From NCBI GenBank assembly GCA_964627855.1, contig CAZVLE010000041.1, positions 1-26,685 on the forward strand: a DNA stretch of 26,685 bases, written 5' to 3'. Below are positions 17,647 through 26,385 of this stretch, one piece after another. The position numbers and the translations under genes are program-made. The notes under the pieces were generated by a model. That model did not search any database. It worked only from the letters and a program-made list of their open reading frames with translations, and was not told the DNA's origin. Numbering within the stretch: position 1 is the first letter of the stretch; each line of letters begins with the position of its first letter. Origin of the DNA: CAZVLE01 sp964627855 (lineage in GTDB: Bacteria; Bacillota; Dethiobacteria; DTU022).

Positions 17647-18189
17647 TTAATATTCTCTTAACATAACGCACTGCAGAGCTATGATCGTTTTACCGTCGAT
17701 AATAGCACCGGTTTCAATCATCTTATAGGCTTCTTCAAGGGGTATTGGCTGTATGGTGATCTTTTCTTCCGGGTCCGATGTAGGGGAATGAGCGGCAGTA
17801 AGCTCTTCGGCCAGGAAAAGATGGATGATCTCATCACAAAAACCCGGTGAGGGGTAAAAAGAGAGCAATGCATCCCATTTATGGCTCTGAAAACCCGTTT
17901 CTTCAAGTAGTTCACGCTGGGCACATTCCTGAGGTTCCTCGCCCGGCTCCAGTTTGCCTGCGGGTATCTCAAGCAAAACATCTCCTGCCGGGCGGCGATG
18001 CTGCCTGACCATTATCACTTCTTTTTTATCATTAACAGCCAGTACCGCAACTGCTCCGGGGTGTTCAACTACTTCCCGGAAAAGTTCTTTACCCCCATGA
18101 ACCCTGACACGGTCTTCACGAACATTGATTATTCTTCCACGGTAAAGATGGCTGCTGGATAATAGCTCTTCCTTCAGGTAATCGCTGAT
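17647..18189 (-). CDS. Nudix hydrolase, ADP-ribose pyrophosphatase type, probable AUC start
   Basis: A 180-residue Nudix enzyme that likely cleaves ADP-ribose to AMP and ribose 5-phosphate. The Nudix box is complete at 78-100 (G-x5-E-x7-REL-x-EE-x-GF, from GKLEPGEE to EETGF). VRQHRRPAGDVLLEIPAG just before it is typical of the NudF group. The N-terminal 57 residues (LYRGRIINVREDRV, REVVEHPGAVAVLAV) are clearly conserved family sequence. Yet the frame holds no ATG, GTG or TTG between the in-frame stop at 18223-18225 and codon 58. A perfect AGGAGG at 18197-18202 lies seven bases before an ATC codon at 18189, which I take as the start. The GTG at 18018 would remove the first beta-sheet. A single ATG-to-ATC sequence error is the alternative. 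Confidence 0.85.
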   Translation of the reverse strand: MSDYLKEELLSSSHLYRGRIINVREDRVRVHGGKELFREVVEHPGAVAVLAVNDKKEVIMVRQHRRPAGDVLLEIPAGKLEPGEEPQECAQRELLEETGFQSHKWDALLSFYPSPGFCDEIIHLFLAEELTAAHSPTSDPEEKITIQPIPLEEAYKMIETGAIIDGKTIIALQCVMLREY

Positions 18190-18196
18190 GCTAAAC

Positions 18197-18202
18197 CCTC
18201 CT
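18197..18202 (-). promoter_or_regulatory. Shine-Dalgarno site that fixes the Nudix start
   Basis: AGGAGG on the minus strand is a full match to the anti-Shine-Dalgarno sequence. It is followed by GTTTAGC and then ATC. The spacing of seven is optimal, and no ATG, GTG or TTG lies within reach in this frame. The site also falls just after the stop codon of the sigma-54 activator gene (18216). Confidence 0.75.
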
Positions 18203-18215
18203 CTATTTGCCTTGA

Positions 18216-20318
18216 TTAAAGTTCAAGTCGTTTCATCTTTTCATAAAGCCATGACCGGCTTATTCCGAGCAGGCGGGCTGCTTTACTTTTATTCCCCTCT
18301 GCTTCACTTAGGGCTTCCAGTATCGTCATGCGTTCTCTTTCTTCTCGCTGTCGCTGGTATGATGGAAGAGCAGCAACCGGTTCTTCTTTTTTTGACTCCT
18401 CTTCAGGGTAACCGCTTCTTAAATGGGGCGGCAGGTGCTCAGTCCTGATCAAATCTTCTCCTGTAAAATTCATCGCTCTTTCGACAACATTTTCCAGCTC
18501 CCGGATATTACCGGGCCAGGTGTAGGCTTTAAATGCTTCCATGGCTTCCGGAGTCAAATCATTTACCTTCATATTGAATATTTTATTATATTTTCGTAAA
18601 AAGGCATAAGTAAGGGGCATAATATCTTCCGGCCGTTCTCTGAGCGGCGGAATGGCAATACGGATAACGTTAAGGCGGAAAAAAAGATCCTTCCTGAATG
18701 ATCCTTCCCGCACCTTTTTCTCAAGGTCCTGATTTGTAGCGGCAATAAAGCGCACATTCACGCTAATGGTGGCAGTCCCCCCAATGCGCTCAAAAGCCTG
18801 TTCCTGCAAAACCCTCAACAGTTTTCCTTGCAAAGTCGGTGGCATATCACCAATCTCATCAAGAAAAAGGGTGCCACCGTTTGCCCGATCAAGACGCCCT
18901 GGTTTACCGCCCTTTCGAGCTCCGGTAAAAGCTCCCTGTTCATAGCCAAAAAATTCCGATTCGAGCAAGTTCTCTGGAATGGCAGCACAATCAACTTTTA
19001 TAAAGGGTGCTGCACTGCGCGGGCTGGCCTGATGAATCGCCTGGGCCATTAACTCTTTTCCGACACCGCTTTCACCGGTGATCAAAACAGTTGAAAGCCC
19101 CTGGGCGACCTGCTGAGCTTCCCTGAGCAGCGCCTGCATGGCAGGATTTATGGTAATAATGTCTTCAAAAGTGAAAAACCTTTCTCTGAAACGCTCTTTT
19201 TTCAGCTCTTCCTGTAAGTGGGCCAACCTGCTATTCATAGTTTCCAGCCTTGTTGCCAGTTCACGTAGTTCATCAACCCGGCGAAAGCTGATCTTGCCAA
19301 CCGCACCAATCACCTGTCCGTCTCTGATAATCGGCAGTCTTGAAGCAACGTATGGCTTCCCATCGATAAACTGGATGTCATTTATTTCAGGGATACCGGT
19401 TTTGACAACAATATGCAGCCTGCTGTTCTGGATAACTTCATTAATCGGGTGAAATAAAACCGCTTCTTCTTCCAGTCGAAAAAAGTCGAGAAATATCTTG
19501 TTGACAAGGACAATCGATCCCGCCTCATTAACTACAACAAGTGCATCCTGACCGATATCAAGAACAGTGCGCAGGGTCTGATTAAGTCTTTTTACTGTCT
19601 CCATTTCTTCAGCAATAGATTCAAGCTCTGTAATATCCTGAAAAATAGCAATAGCACCCACAACTCTGCCACTATCCGTCAGCGGGGTTTTATTTACCAT
19701 GGTCTTTACGGCGCCGGTCTTGTAATTTACTCCTATTTCAACCATACCCTGATCCAGGATCTGCTGCATATTCAGTCCCGGCAAAACTTCATCCAGCGCT
19801 TTTCCCTGAACTTCTCCATGTTCAAAGCTAAAAAGCTGCTCAGCGGCCAGGTTTATATGATTAATACAACAGCTTTCATCAACCGACACGAAAGCATTAT
19901 GCATAGCCTGGTACATAGCCCTGAGACGAGTGTTGAGCAACCTTTCTTCCTTAAAAAGTGCTGTTATCAGCTCAACCTTAGTAAAGAGCCCAACAACCCT
20001 GTCTTCTTTGTCGACCACCACCCCTGTGCCAACCGGTATGCGCCTGACCGCATCAATAACTTGATTGTAAGTCAGATCCTGATCGATTTTAACCACATTT
20101 CGGTTATAGAAAGCGCTGACTGTCTGATCAAGAGAGCTGTTGTTTAAAAGGGCGTCGTAGAGGTTTGTCTTGGTGAAGATGCCGGCCAGGGAGCCATCCT
20201 CTTTTAATACTGGCATCCCGTCTCTCTGGCTGTTGCGAAGCAGGCGAATGGCCTTCACGAGGCTATCGCCCGGTTTTAAAGTGGCAAATTTACGTGTCAT
20301 CATATTTTCCAGACGCAT
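18216..20318 (-). CDS. Sigma-54-dependent activator with CBS and PAS sensor domains
   Basis: A 700-residue enhancer-binding protein. Two CBS domains come first (about 5-58 and 70-122), then two PAS domains (about 134-235 and 250-350) and a short coiled coil. The AAA+ domain has Walker A GESGVGKE at 415-422, the sigma-54 contact loop GAFTGA at 462-467 and Walker B FLDEIG. A Fis-type helix-turn-helix closes the protein (NKSKAARLLGISRSWLYEKMKR). It should open sigma-54 promoters in response to an adenylate-type ligand on the CBS pair and something sensed by PAS. Neither is known. I found no -24/-12 promoter in this window, so targets lie elsewhere. The ATG at 20318 has GGAGG nine bases upstream. 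In many spore-formers spoIVB and spo0A follow recN here. Confidence 0.94.
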   Translation of the reverse strand: MRLENMMTRKFATLKPGDSLVKAIRLLRNSQRDGMPVLKEDGSLAGIFTKTNLYDALLNNSSLDQTVSAFYNRNVVKIDQDLTYNQVIDAVRRIPVGTGVVVDKEDRVVGLFTKVELITALFKEERLLNTRLRAMYQAMHNAFVSVDESCCINHINLAAEQLFSFEHGEVQGKALDEVLPGLNMQQILDQGMVEIGVNYKTGAVKTMVNKTPLTDSGRVVGAIAIFQDITELESIAEEMETVKRLNQTLRTVLDIGQDALVVVNEAGSIVLVNKIFLDFFRLEEEAVLFHPINEVIQNSRLHIVVKTGIPEINDIQFIDGKPYVASRLPIIRDGQVIGAVGKISFRRVDELRELATRLETMNSRLAHLQEELKKERFRERFFTFEDIITINPAMQALLREAQQVAQGLSTVLITGESGVGKELMAQAIHQASPRSAAPFIKVDCAAIPENLLESEFFGYEQGAFTGARKGGKPGRLDRANGGTLFLDEIGDMPPTLQGKLLRVLQEQAFERIGGTATISVNVRFIAATNQDLEKKVREGSFRKDLFFRLNVIRIAIPPLRERPEDIMPLTYAFLRKYNKIFNMKVNDLTPEAMEAFKAYTWPGNIRELENVVERAMNFTGEDLIRTEHLPPHLRSGYPEEESKKEEPVAALPSYQRQREERERMTILEALSEAEGNKSKAARLLGISRSWLYEKMKRLEL

Positions 20319-20381
20319 CAGAAATTTCCTCCATAAGCCTGTTAAGCAGAGTTGTTTTCCAATTAATTTGCCACAGCTGCT

Positions 20382-22100
20382 TTAAGTGCCGGCCGAAAAA
20401 TCAGTTTTATAGCGATTAGCTCTTTCCAGCAAACTCTCAACATGCTGCAGGCTGACCTGATCAATGCTGGCACCGTCTAACATGCGGGCTAACTCCTGTC
20501 GCCTGTCTTTTTCGGTCAATCTTGCTGCCCTGGTCAGAGTTCTTTCTCCAAGGGACTCTTTAAAAAGACGGAAATGGCAATCGGCCATTGATGCAATCTG
20601 GGGGCTATGAGTTACACACATTACCTGATGTGTCGCAGCCAGCTGGGCTAACTTTTCGGCCACGGACTGAATAGTGGCTCCACCTATACCGGAATCGATT
20701 TCGTCGAAAATCATCGTCGGGATCAAATCCTGACCGGCCAGAATAGTCTTAAGGGCCAGCATTACCCGTGAAACTTCGCCCCCGGAAATAATCCTGGACA
20801 AAGGTTTAACTTCTTCGCCCCTGTTGGCGGAAAAGAGAAACTCAACCTGATCCATCCCCCTGCTTGTCACAACCTCTGATGCAGTAATCCTGATTTCGAA
20901 GCGGGCATTCGGCAGCGCCAGTTCCTGCAGGCACCTTTCGAGCTGCACTACCAATTTTTCAGCAGTTCTTTTTCGCATTTCCCGCAGCAAACTACTCTTT
21001 TCGGTCAGCTCTTTTTCAAGATCTTCGATTGCCTCTTCCAGCTTTTGGGCAAGTTCTTCACTATTTTTTAGACGTTCCATCTCCTCACTAACCCGATCAG
21101 CAAAAGCAAGCACCTCTTCTATGCTCTGCCCATACTTACGCTTGAGGGTATTGATCTGGTCAAGACGATCCTGGATTGAGGCCAGTTCGGCTGGATCGAA
21201 TTCCAGGGTCACCCGGTAATCCCGTAGTTCATGTGAAACTTCTTCCAGCTGAGCAGCAGCGCTTTGTAACAGTTCCTGCAGAGATTTCAGTTTCGGATCA
21301 ATCATCGCCGCCTCGTCTAGTTGATGCATGGCATGGTTCAGCTGGTCAATAACCGCTTCTCCCTGGTCCAACCTTTCACCGCTGTAAAGAATACTGTAAG
21401 CATTCGCAGTAAGCAGCGCCATTTTTTCTGCATTGGCAAGAATATTTTCCTTCTGGCTTAACTCCTCATCTTCTTCGGGAATTAGTTTTGCCTCGCTAAT
21501 TTCTTTGAGCTGGAAAGCATATACATCAAGGCGCCTCTCACGTTCGCTACTGTCATCACCAAGCGAAGAAAGTTCACGTTTAAGGCTTTGCCTCTTGCTA
21601 TAGAGCCTGGCCAGCTCAGCACGAACAGAAAATATGCTTTCGCCACCGAAAGAATCAAGCAGCTCAAGGTGTTGATCCGGACGCAACAGGGACTGATGCT
21701 GGTGCTGGCCATGCAGGTCAACCAGGTATTGACCCAATTCTTTCAAGCTGGCTGCCGGTACGGCACGGCCGTTAATCCTGGCCACGCTGCGTCCACTACG
21801 AAAAACTTCACGGGCGATGATCAGCTCTTCTCCTTTTTCCAAAGCGGCGCTTTCAAGAAATTGATCTATATCTTTTTTCAAATGCTCATCAAAATCGAAC
21901 ATTCCTTCAACATAGGCATTCTCTTCTCCCTGACGAACCTGATCTACGGTGGCTCGCTCCCCGAGTAATAGGTTGATAGCACCGATCACAATAGACTTGC
22001 CGGCCCCGGTTTCGCCACTTAGGACATTCAGGCCGGGACTGAAACTGAGCTCCAGATCATCTATTAATGCATAGTTGGATATTTTTAATTCTAGTAGCAT
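20382..22100 (-). CDS. recN: DNA repair protein RecN
   Basis: An SMC-like ATPase that acts early in double-strand-break repair. Walker A GETGAGKS is at 29-36. The long coiled-coil arms cover about 155-360, with acidic and basic heptads such as LEKELTEKSSLLREMRKR. The C-terminal half carries the signature IISGGEVSRVMLALKTIL and Walker B PTMIFDEIDSGIGG, then VTHSPQIAS. At 572 aa it is full length. The ATG at 22100 has AGGAGG seven bases upstream. It follows nadK by 34 bp. In related genomes argR usually sits between them; here there is no room for it. Confidence 0.98.
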   Translation of the reverse strand: MLLELKISNYALIDDLELSFSPGLNVLSGETGAGKSIVIGAINLLLGERATVDQVRQGEENAYVEGMFDFDEHLKKDIDQFLESAALEKGEELIIAREVFRSGRSVARINGRAVPAASLKELGQYLVDLHGQHQHQSLLRPDQHLELLDSFGGESIFSVRAELARLYSKRQSLKRELSSLGDDSSERERRLDVYAFQLKEISEAKLIPEEDEELSQKENILANAEKMALLTANAYSILYSGERLDQGEAVIDQLNHAMHQLDEAAMIDPKLKSLQELLQSAAAQLEEVSHELRDYRVTLEFDPAELASIQDRLDQINTLKRKYGQSIEEVLAFADRVSEEMERLKNSEELAQKLEEAIEDLEKELTEKSSLLREMRKRTAEKLVVQLERCLQELALPNARFEIRITASEVVTSRGMDQVEFLFSANRGEEVKPLSRIISGGEVSRVMLALKTILAGQDLIPTMIFDEIDSGIGGATIQSVAEKLAQLAATHQVMCVTHSPQIASMADCHFRLFKESLGERTLTRAARLTEKDRRQELARMLDGASIDQVSLQHVESLLERANRYKTDFSAGT

Positions 22101-22134
22101 GTTTCAGCCTCCTGCAGCCTTGATCTTTTTGTTT

Positions 22135-22986
22135 CTATAATTTTAATTTTTGATGCAGCATCCTGTAGAAAGTATGGTCATGGAAGCAAACGAGCTTAAC
22201 GATTTGTTGTGAACGGTTCACAATAATCTGATCTTTATCCTCCAGGGCAAACCGAACCTGGCCATCAACAGTCAGCACAACCTGAACCTGCCTCGAGTCA
22301 ACCTGCAACCTGATTTTGTCATTTCCATTAACAATAACCGCACGATTATAAAGACTGTGGGGACAAATTGGTGTTACTACGAAAAGTTCCATGGTCGGAT
22401 TGACAATCGGGCCGCCTGCCGATAGAGAATAGCCCGTTGAGCCTGTCGGGGTAGCAATAATGATACCGTCACCGGAATAGCTTTCCATGTAGTCATCATT
22501 AACACTGGCTTCAATGGTAATAATTCTCGAAAATGGCCCCCGCGACACAACGATATCATTCAAGGCCAGGTAACACTCCAGGTCTTCGCCCTCCCGTTTT
22601 AAACAGGCTTCGATCATCATGCGTTCCTGGTATGAATATTGCCCGTTAGCCAAATACTGTAAAAAACGCTCCATTTGCTCAACTTCAATCTCGGCTAAAA
22701 ACCCTTTATGACCGAGATTTATGCCCAAAATAGGCAACTCCCAGCAGGCCAGGTCCCGGGCAACCCTGAGAATGGTTCCGTCACCACCAACAACGATGAT
22801 TAATTCAAGCTGATCATGCCAGCTTTCAAGTTGCAGGGCCAGCGACTCTTCGCTATAAAAATCAGCTTGTTTCTCTTCGGCAATCTTTATTTTCAACCGG
22901 CGTTGCTCGAAAAAATGAACGATTTTCTCGACAACGAGGCTTGAATTATTCTTGTGCCAGTTGGGTATCAGCCCTATACTCTTCAA
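22135..22986 (-). CDS. nadK: NAD kinase
   Basis: NadK makes NADP from NAD with ATP or polyphosphate. The diagnostic GGDGT is at 67-71, followed by the ILGINLGHKGFLAE block, ALNDIVVSRG and the GSTGYSLSAGGPIVNP loop. At 283 aa it is of normal length for Bacillota. The start is TTG at 22986, with GGGGAG nine bases upstream; no ATG lies nearby in frame. It stands 66 bp after tlyA, within the conserved dxs-tlyA-nadK-recN run. Confidence 0.97.
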   Translation of the reverse strand: MKSIGLIPNWHKNNSSLVVEKIVHFFEQRRLKIKIAEEKQADFYSEESLALQLESWHDQLELIIVVGGDGTILRVARDLACWELPILGINLGHKGFLAEIEVEQMERFLQYLANGQYSYQERMMIEACLKREGEDLECYLALNDIVVSRGPFSRIITIEASVNDDYMESYSGDGIIIATPTGSTGYSLSAGGPIVNPTMELFVVTPICPHSLYNRAVIVNGNDKIRLQVDSRQVQVVLTVDGQVRFALEDKDQIIVNRSQQIVKLVCFHDHTFYRMLHQKLKL

Positions 22987-23052
22987 TTTGCCACTCTCCC
23001 CGGAATGATCTGTCTATAAATTCTGCGCTATAATCTTAGATCCTTCATGGTC

Positions 23053-23892
23053 TCAAATCTTCTTTTCTGCCATGAAGCGATGTGCCTGTCTGACAACATC
23101 TTGTATGCTTTCCCTGCAATTCCCGGAACTCCCACAGCCGGTAACAGCGTTCAATTGCAGGTAAATAAAAAACTCGATATTGCCTTTCGGTCCTTTTAAT
23201 TTTGAAAAAGTAATACCTTTACAACTATAACCGTTATCAAGAGCGCTTTGCAAAACTGCCTGCAGGGCTCTGCCCTGCAGGGCCGGATCCCGAATCACCC
23301 CCGCGCCTTTTGCAGCCTCGGCGCGACCGACTTCGAATTGCGGTTTTACGAGGGCAATTATACTAGGAACCTCTAAACTAGATAGCAAAGGAAATATTTT
23401 AGACAGGGAGATAAAAGAAACATCTATAACACAGAGATCCGGCTTATCTGACAGTTGGGATTTATCGAGGTTGCGAATGTTGAAACGCTCCATGTTGATA
23501 ACCCGGGGATCATTACGCAGACTATAATCTAACTGCCCATAACCAACATCAAGGGCATAAACCAGGCTGGCCCCTTTTTTCAAGAGGCAGTCAGTAAAAC
23601 CACCGGTAGAGGCTCCGACATCTAAAACAACCATCTTTTCAACATTCAAAGCAAAATCATGCAATGCACCGGCCAGCTTTAGACCGCCTCGACTAACATA
23701 GGGGTTCTGCGGCTCAATAATGGTTACTGTTACATCTGCCCCGACCATCTGACCCGGTTTGTCACACTTTTTACCATCAACCAGGACCCGGCCGGCCATA
23801 ATTTCAGCCTGGATACGACTGCGGCTGAGATCTGGTCTTGTTTCGTTTAGCAGCTGGTCCAGTCGGCGTTTTTTCCCGTCTCTGGGGTTCAA
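23053..23892 (-). CDS. tlyA: TlyA-family rRNA 2'-O-methyltransferase
   Basis: TlyA joins an S4 RNA-binding domain to a FtsJ-type methyltransferase and, where studied, methylates rRNA cytidine 2'-hydroxyls. The S4 part is RRLDQLLNETRPDLSRSRIQ to VLVDGKKCDKPG. The SAM-binding loop is VLDVGASTGGFTDCLL (about 90-105). DLCVIDVSFISLSKI and IALVKPQFEVGR supply the catalytic Asp and Lys. At 279 aa it is full length; the annotation as hemolysin seen in databases is historical. The start is TTG at 23892, overlapping the dxs stop as TTGA, with AAAGG six bases upstream. Confidence 0.96.
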   Translation of the reverse strand: MNPRDGKKRRLDQLLNETRPDLSRSRIQAEIMAGRVLVDGKKCDKPGQMVGADVTVTIIEPQNPYVSRGGLKLAGALHDFALNVEKMVVLDVGASTGGFTDCLLKKGASLVYALDVGYGQLDYSLRNDPRVINMERFNIRNLDKSQLSDKPDLCVIDVSFISLSKIFPLLSSLEVPSIIALVKPQFEVGRAEAAKGAGVIRDPALQGRALQAVLQSALDNGYSCKGITFSKLKGPKGNIEFFIYLQLNAVTGCGSSGNCRESIQDVVRQAHRFMAEKKI

Positions 23893-25790
23893 AAGTGACC
23901 TTTCATTTCTCTTGACCCGGCAAAAGCCAGCGTTGTTTTAATAATAGCTGCAGCATCAAGGTTGGAACAGGCCAACATTTGCTTTCTGCTGCCATGCTTG
24001 ACAAAATAATCATCCACTCCCAGTCGCTTAACCGGGAGAAAAAGGCCTTTCCGCTCAAAAAGTTCAAGGATAGCGCTGCCGAAACCACCAGGAAGAACAT
24101 TTTCTTCGACGGTGATCACTTTTTTGCATTTTTGGGCCCAGCTTAAAATAAGATCTTCATCAAGTGGTTTGATAAAACGTGGATTAATTACCGCCACCTT
24201 AACCCCCTGCCAGTAAAGTTGCTCAGCAGCTTCCAGGGCAGCTTTGACTGTCACACCGGCAGCTATGATGAGTAGATCTTCTCCTTTTCTGAGCAGTTCG
24301 CCTTTGCCCCAGGCCAGGGGGGCGGGCTCAGAAAGAGCAATTCCATCGACCTGGTCACGGGGATAGCGAATGGCCACCGGGCCGGCATCACACTCAAAAG
24401 CAGAACAAAGCATCTGCTGCAACTCAGTTTCATTAGCCGGCGCCATGATCGAGATGTTTGGAATACTGCGTAAGTAGGTTAAATCAAAAAGGCCCTGGTG
24501 CGTTTCACCGTCCTCACCAACAATACCGGCTCGATCAACAGCAAAAACAACGGGTAGTTTTTGCAGGCAGGTATCATGAAGGATCTGATCATAAGCCCGC
24601 TGCAAAAAAGTACTGTATACGGCAAATACAGGTCTCATGCCACCGGCGGCAAGAGCTGCTGCCATGGTCACTCCATGCTGTTCGGCAATTCCAACGTCAT
24701 AAAAACGCTCCGGGAATTCCCTGCTAAATTTATTCAACCCCGTGCCTGCTTTCATCGCTGCAGTTATTGCAACTATCTTTTCATTTTTATGGGCCAGATC
24801 CACCAGGGTAGTGCCAAATATATCAGTATAGGTCGGTTTTTTCTTTTTTTTCAGAGGCAGGCCATTTTTCAAGTCAAAGGGACCGATGCCGTGAAAAACT
24901 TCCGGTGATTTTTCAGCGAAATGATAGCCTTTGCCCTTCTCGGTTACTACATGGACCAGCACGGGTCCCTGCATCTTATCGGCCTGTTTTAAAATATATT
25001 TGATAGCCATAATGTTATGACCATCAACCGGGCCAAAATAAGTAAAACCAAGCTCTTCAAATATCATCCCCGGCACAATAACATATTTTAATCCGCCCTT
25101 GAGCTTTTCTGCTGAATCAACGAGTTTTTGTCCGATCAGGGGGAACCTGCTTACAAAATGCTCGAAATCTTTTTTCAACCGTGAATACTTCGGGTCAGAA
25201 CGAATACGGCCCAGGTAAGCTGCCATTCCCCCCACATTCGAACCGATGGACATCTTGTTGTCATTGAGGATAACCTGCATCCGGGCATTAATATGTCCGG
25301 CATGGTTAAGCGCTTCAAAGGCCATCCCACCGGTCAGAGCACCGTCACCAATGACGGCAATGACCTTGTAATCTTCCTTCAAGATATCGCGAGCCTGGGC
25401 CAGACCGAGCGCTGCCGATACCGAAGTACTGCTATGGCCGGTAAGAAAGGGATCATGTTCGCTTTCAGAGGGGTTAGGAAAACCGCAGAGACCCTCGAAC
25501 TGCCGCAGAGTGGGGAACTGTTCCCATCGCCCCGTGAGCAGCTTGTGGGGATAGCTCTGGTGACCGACATCCCAAATAATTTTATCTTTGGGGCTCTCGT
25601 ATTGGCTGTGCAAAGCCACCGCCAGTTCAACTACACCGAGGCTGGCAGCCAGGTGACCACCATTGTCGGCAACGGTGCGAATCATGTATTCGCGCACTTC
25701 GAATGCAACCTGCTCAAGTTCGCGCGTGCTCAGGTTTTTCAGATCATCCGGCAGTTTTAAGCTTTTAATCAATTCGCCCAAATCAATCAC
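23889..25790 (-). CDS. dxs: 1-deoxy-D-xylulose-5-phosphate synthase
   Basis: Dxs is the thiamine-diphosphate enzyme that joins pyruvate and glyceraldehyde 3-phosphate in the first step of the MEP isoprenoid pathway. Visible marks are DVGHQSYPHKLLTGR (74-88), the cofactor motif beginning GDGALTGG (148-155) and ending in NDNKMSIG (176-183), the catalytic glutamate in DVGIAEQHGVTMAAA, and DRAGIVGEDGETHQG. At 633 aa it is full length. The start is GTG at 25790, overlapping the oapA stop as GTGA, so translation is probably coupled to oapA. IspH and Fni further along belong to the same route. Confidence 0.98.
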   Translation of the reverse strand: MIDLGELIKSLKLPDDLKNLSTRELEQVAFEVREYMIRTVADNGGHLAASLGVVELAVALHSQYESPKDKIIWDVGHQSYPHKLLTGRWEQFPTLRQFEGLCGFPNPSESEHDPFLTGHSSTSVSAALGLAQARDILKEDYKVIAVIGDGALTGGMAFEALNHAGHINARMQVILNDNKMSIGSNVGGMAAYLGRIRSDPKYSRLKKDFEHFVSRFPLIGQKLVDSAEKLKGGLKYVIVPGMIFEELGFTYFGPVDGHNIMAIKYILKQADKMQGPVLVHVVTEKGKGYHFAEKSPEVFHGIGPFDLKNGLPLKKKKKPTYTDIFGTTLVDLAHKNEKIVAITAAMKAGTGLNKFSREFPERFYDVGIAEQHGVTMAAALAAGGMRPVFAVYSTFLQRAYDQILHDTCLQKLPVVFAVDRAGIVGEDGETHQGLFDLTYLRSIPNISIMAPANETELQQMLCSAFECDAGPVAIRYPRDQVDGIALSEPAPLAWGKGELLRKGEDLLIIAAGVTVKAALEAAEQLYWQGVKVAVINPRFIKPLDEDLILSWAQKCKKVITVEENVLPGGFGSAILELFERKGLFLPVKRLGVDDYFVKHGSRKQMLACSNLDAAAIIKTTLAFAGSREMKGHF

Positions 25791-26371
25791 CCCGAAGATT
25801 GATTGTTTTTCGAAAATATAACAAAAGGTTTTTCCAGCCGGCTTAGCAGCAGACCGGCCAGAAGCATCACTTCCGTCGAGTGGTTTATAGCAATAATTTT
25901 ACCCCAGGCTTTACCACCCACCGTTATGGCAGCAACAATGGCTGTCAATAGAATGCCAAGGTAAAAATCTGCCTGGTCATGAGGGATCGTCAAAACCAGT
26001 CTTATAACTATAATTGCCGCCAGGGTACCGCTGAGAATACCGCTGATATCTCCGGCGACATCATTACAAAAATTAGCTACCTTTTCAGCATTCTTAACCA
26101 GGGACACCCCGCGCCTTGCTCCGGCTACTTTGCGTGCCGCCTTGGCATTAAGAGGTCCTATTTCAGCTGCTGCCGCAGCGGTACCGACAAGATCAAAGAG
26201 AATACCGAGAATGATCACAACCAGTAAAATGACGAAGGAAACAACCATGGACTGAATAGCATTTAACAGGTACTGAGCGATAAACCCAATGATAATGGCA
26301 ATAACAAAAGTCCACACTGCTATTGTAAAAATCCAGCGAATCCTGCGTCGGTTTTTATTATTATATGACAA
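25787..26371 (-). CDS. oapA: OLE-associated membrane protein OapA
   Basis: A 194-residue polytopic protein with a basic N-terminus (NKNRRRIRW) and hydrophobic spans at about 12-34, 40-63, 110-128 and 134-155. The segment after span 2 (LVGTAAAAAEIGPLNAKAAR) recalls the DUF21/CNNM fold of magnesium-transport proteins, but no CBS domain follows. I identify it as OapA from its length, this DUF21-like character and its place directly between a large structured RNA and dxs, the reported location of ole-oapA. Where studied, OapA binds OLE RNA and holds it at the membrane. The start is TTG at 26371, with AAAGGTGATC upstream; no in-frame ATG gives the first span. The dxs start overlaps its stop. Confidence 0.88.
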   Translation of the reverse strand: MSYNNKNRRRIRWIFTIAVWTFVIAIIIGFIAQYLLNAIQSMVVSFVILLVVIILGILFDLVGTAAAAAEIGPLNAKAARKVAGARRGVSLVKNAEKVANFCNDVAGDISGILSGTLAAIIVIRLVLTIPHDQADFYLGILLTAIVAAITVGGKAWGKIIAINHSTEVMLLAGLLLSRLEKPFVIFSKNNQSSG

Positions 26372-26375
26372 TCTG

Positions 26376-26385
26376 GATCACCTTT
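26376..26385 (-). promoter_or_regulatory. oapA ribosome-binding site overlapping a palindrome
   Basis: AAAGGTGATC on the minus strand closely matches the anti-Shine-Dalgarno region and lies seven bases (from AAAGGTG) before the TTG start of oapA. Its first four bases are the 3' arm of the 12-base palindrome CTTTGTACAAAG at 26382-26393, so pairing there could limit ribosome access. Confidence 0.7.

Noticed and set aside
21588..21968. 126-codon open frame on the plus strand opposite recN
   Set aside because: Antisense shadow of the RecN N-terminal half; composition is unlike a real protein and no start signal is evident.
25293..25760. 155-codon open frame on the plus strand opposite dxs
   Set aside because: It lies wholly antisense to conserved Dxs sequence, has no family features and no convincing ribosome site; it reflects codon bias of dxs.
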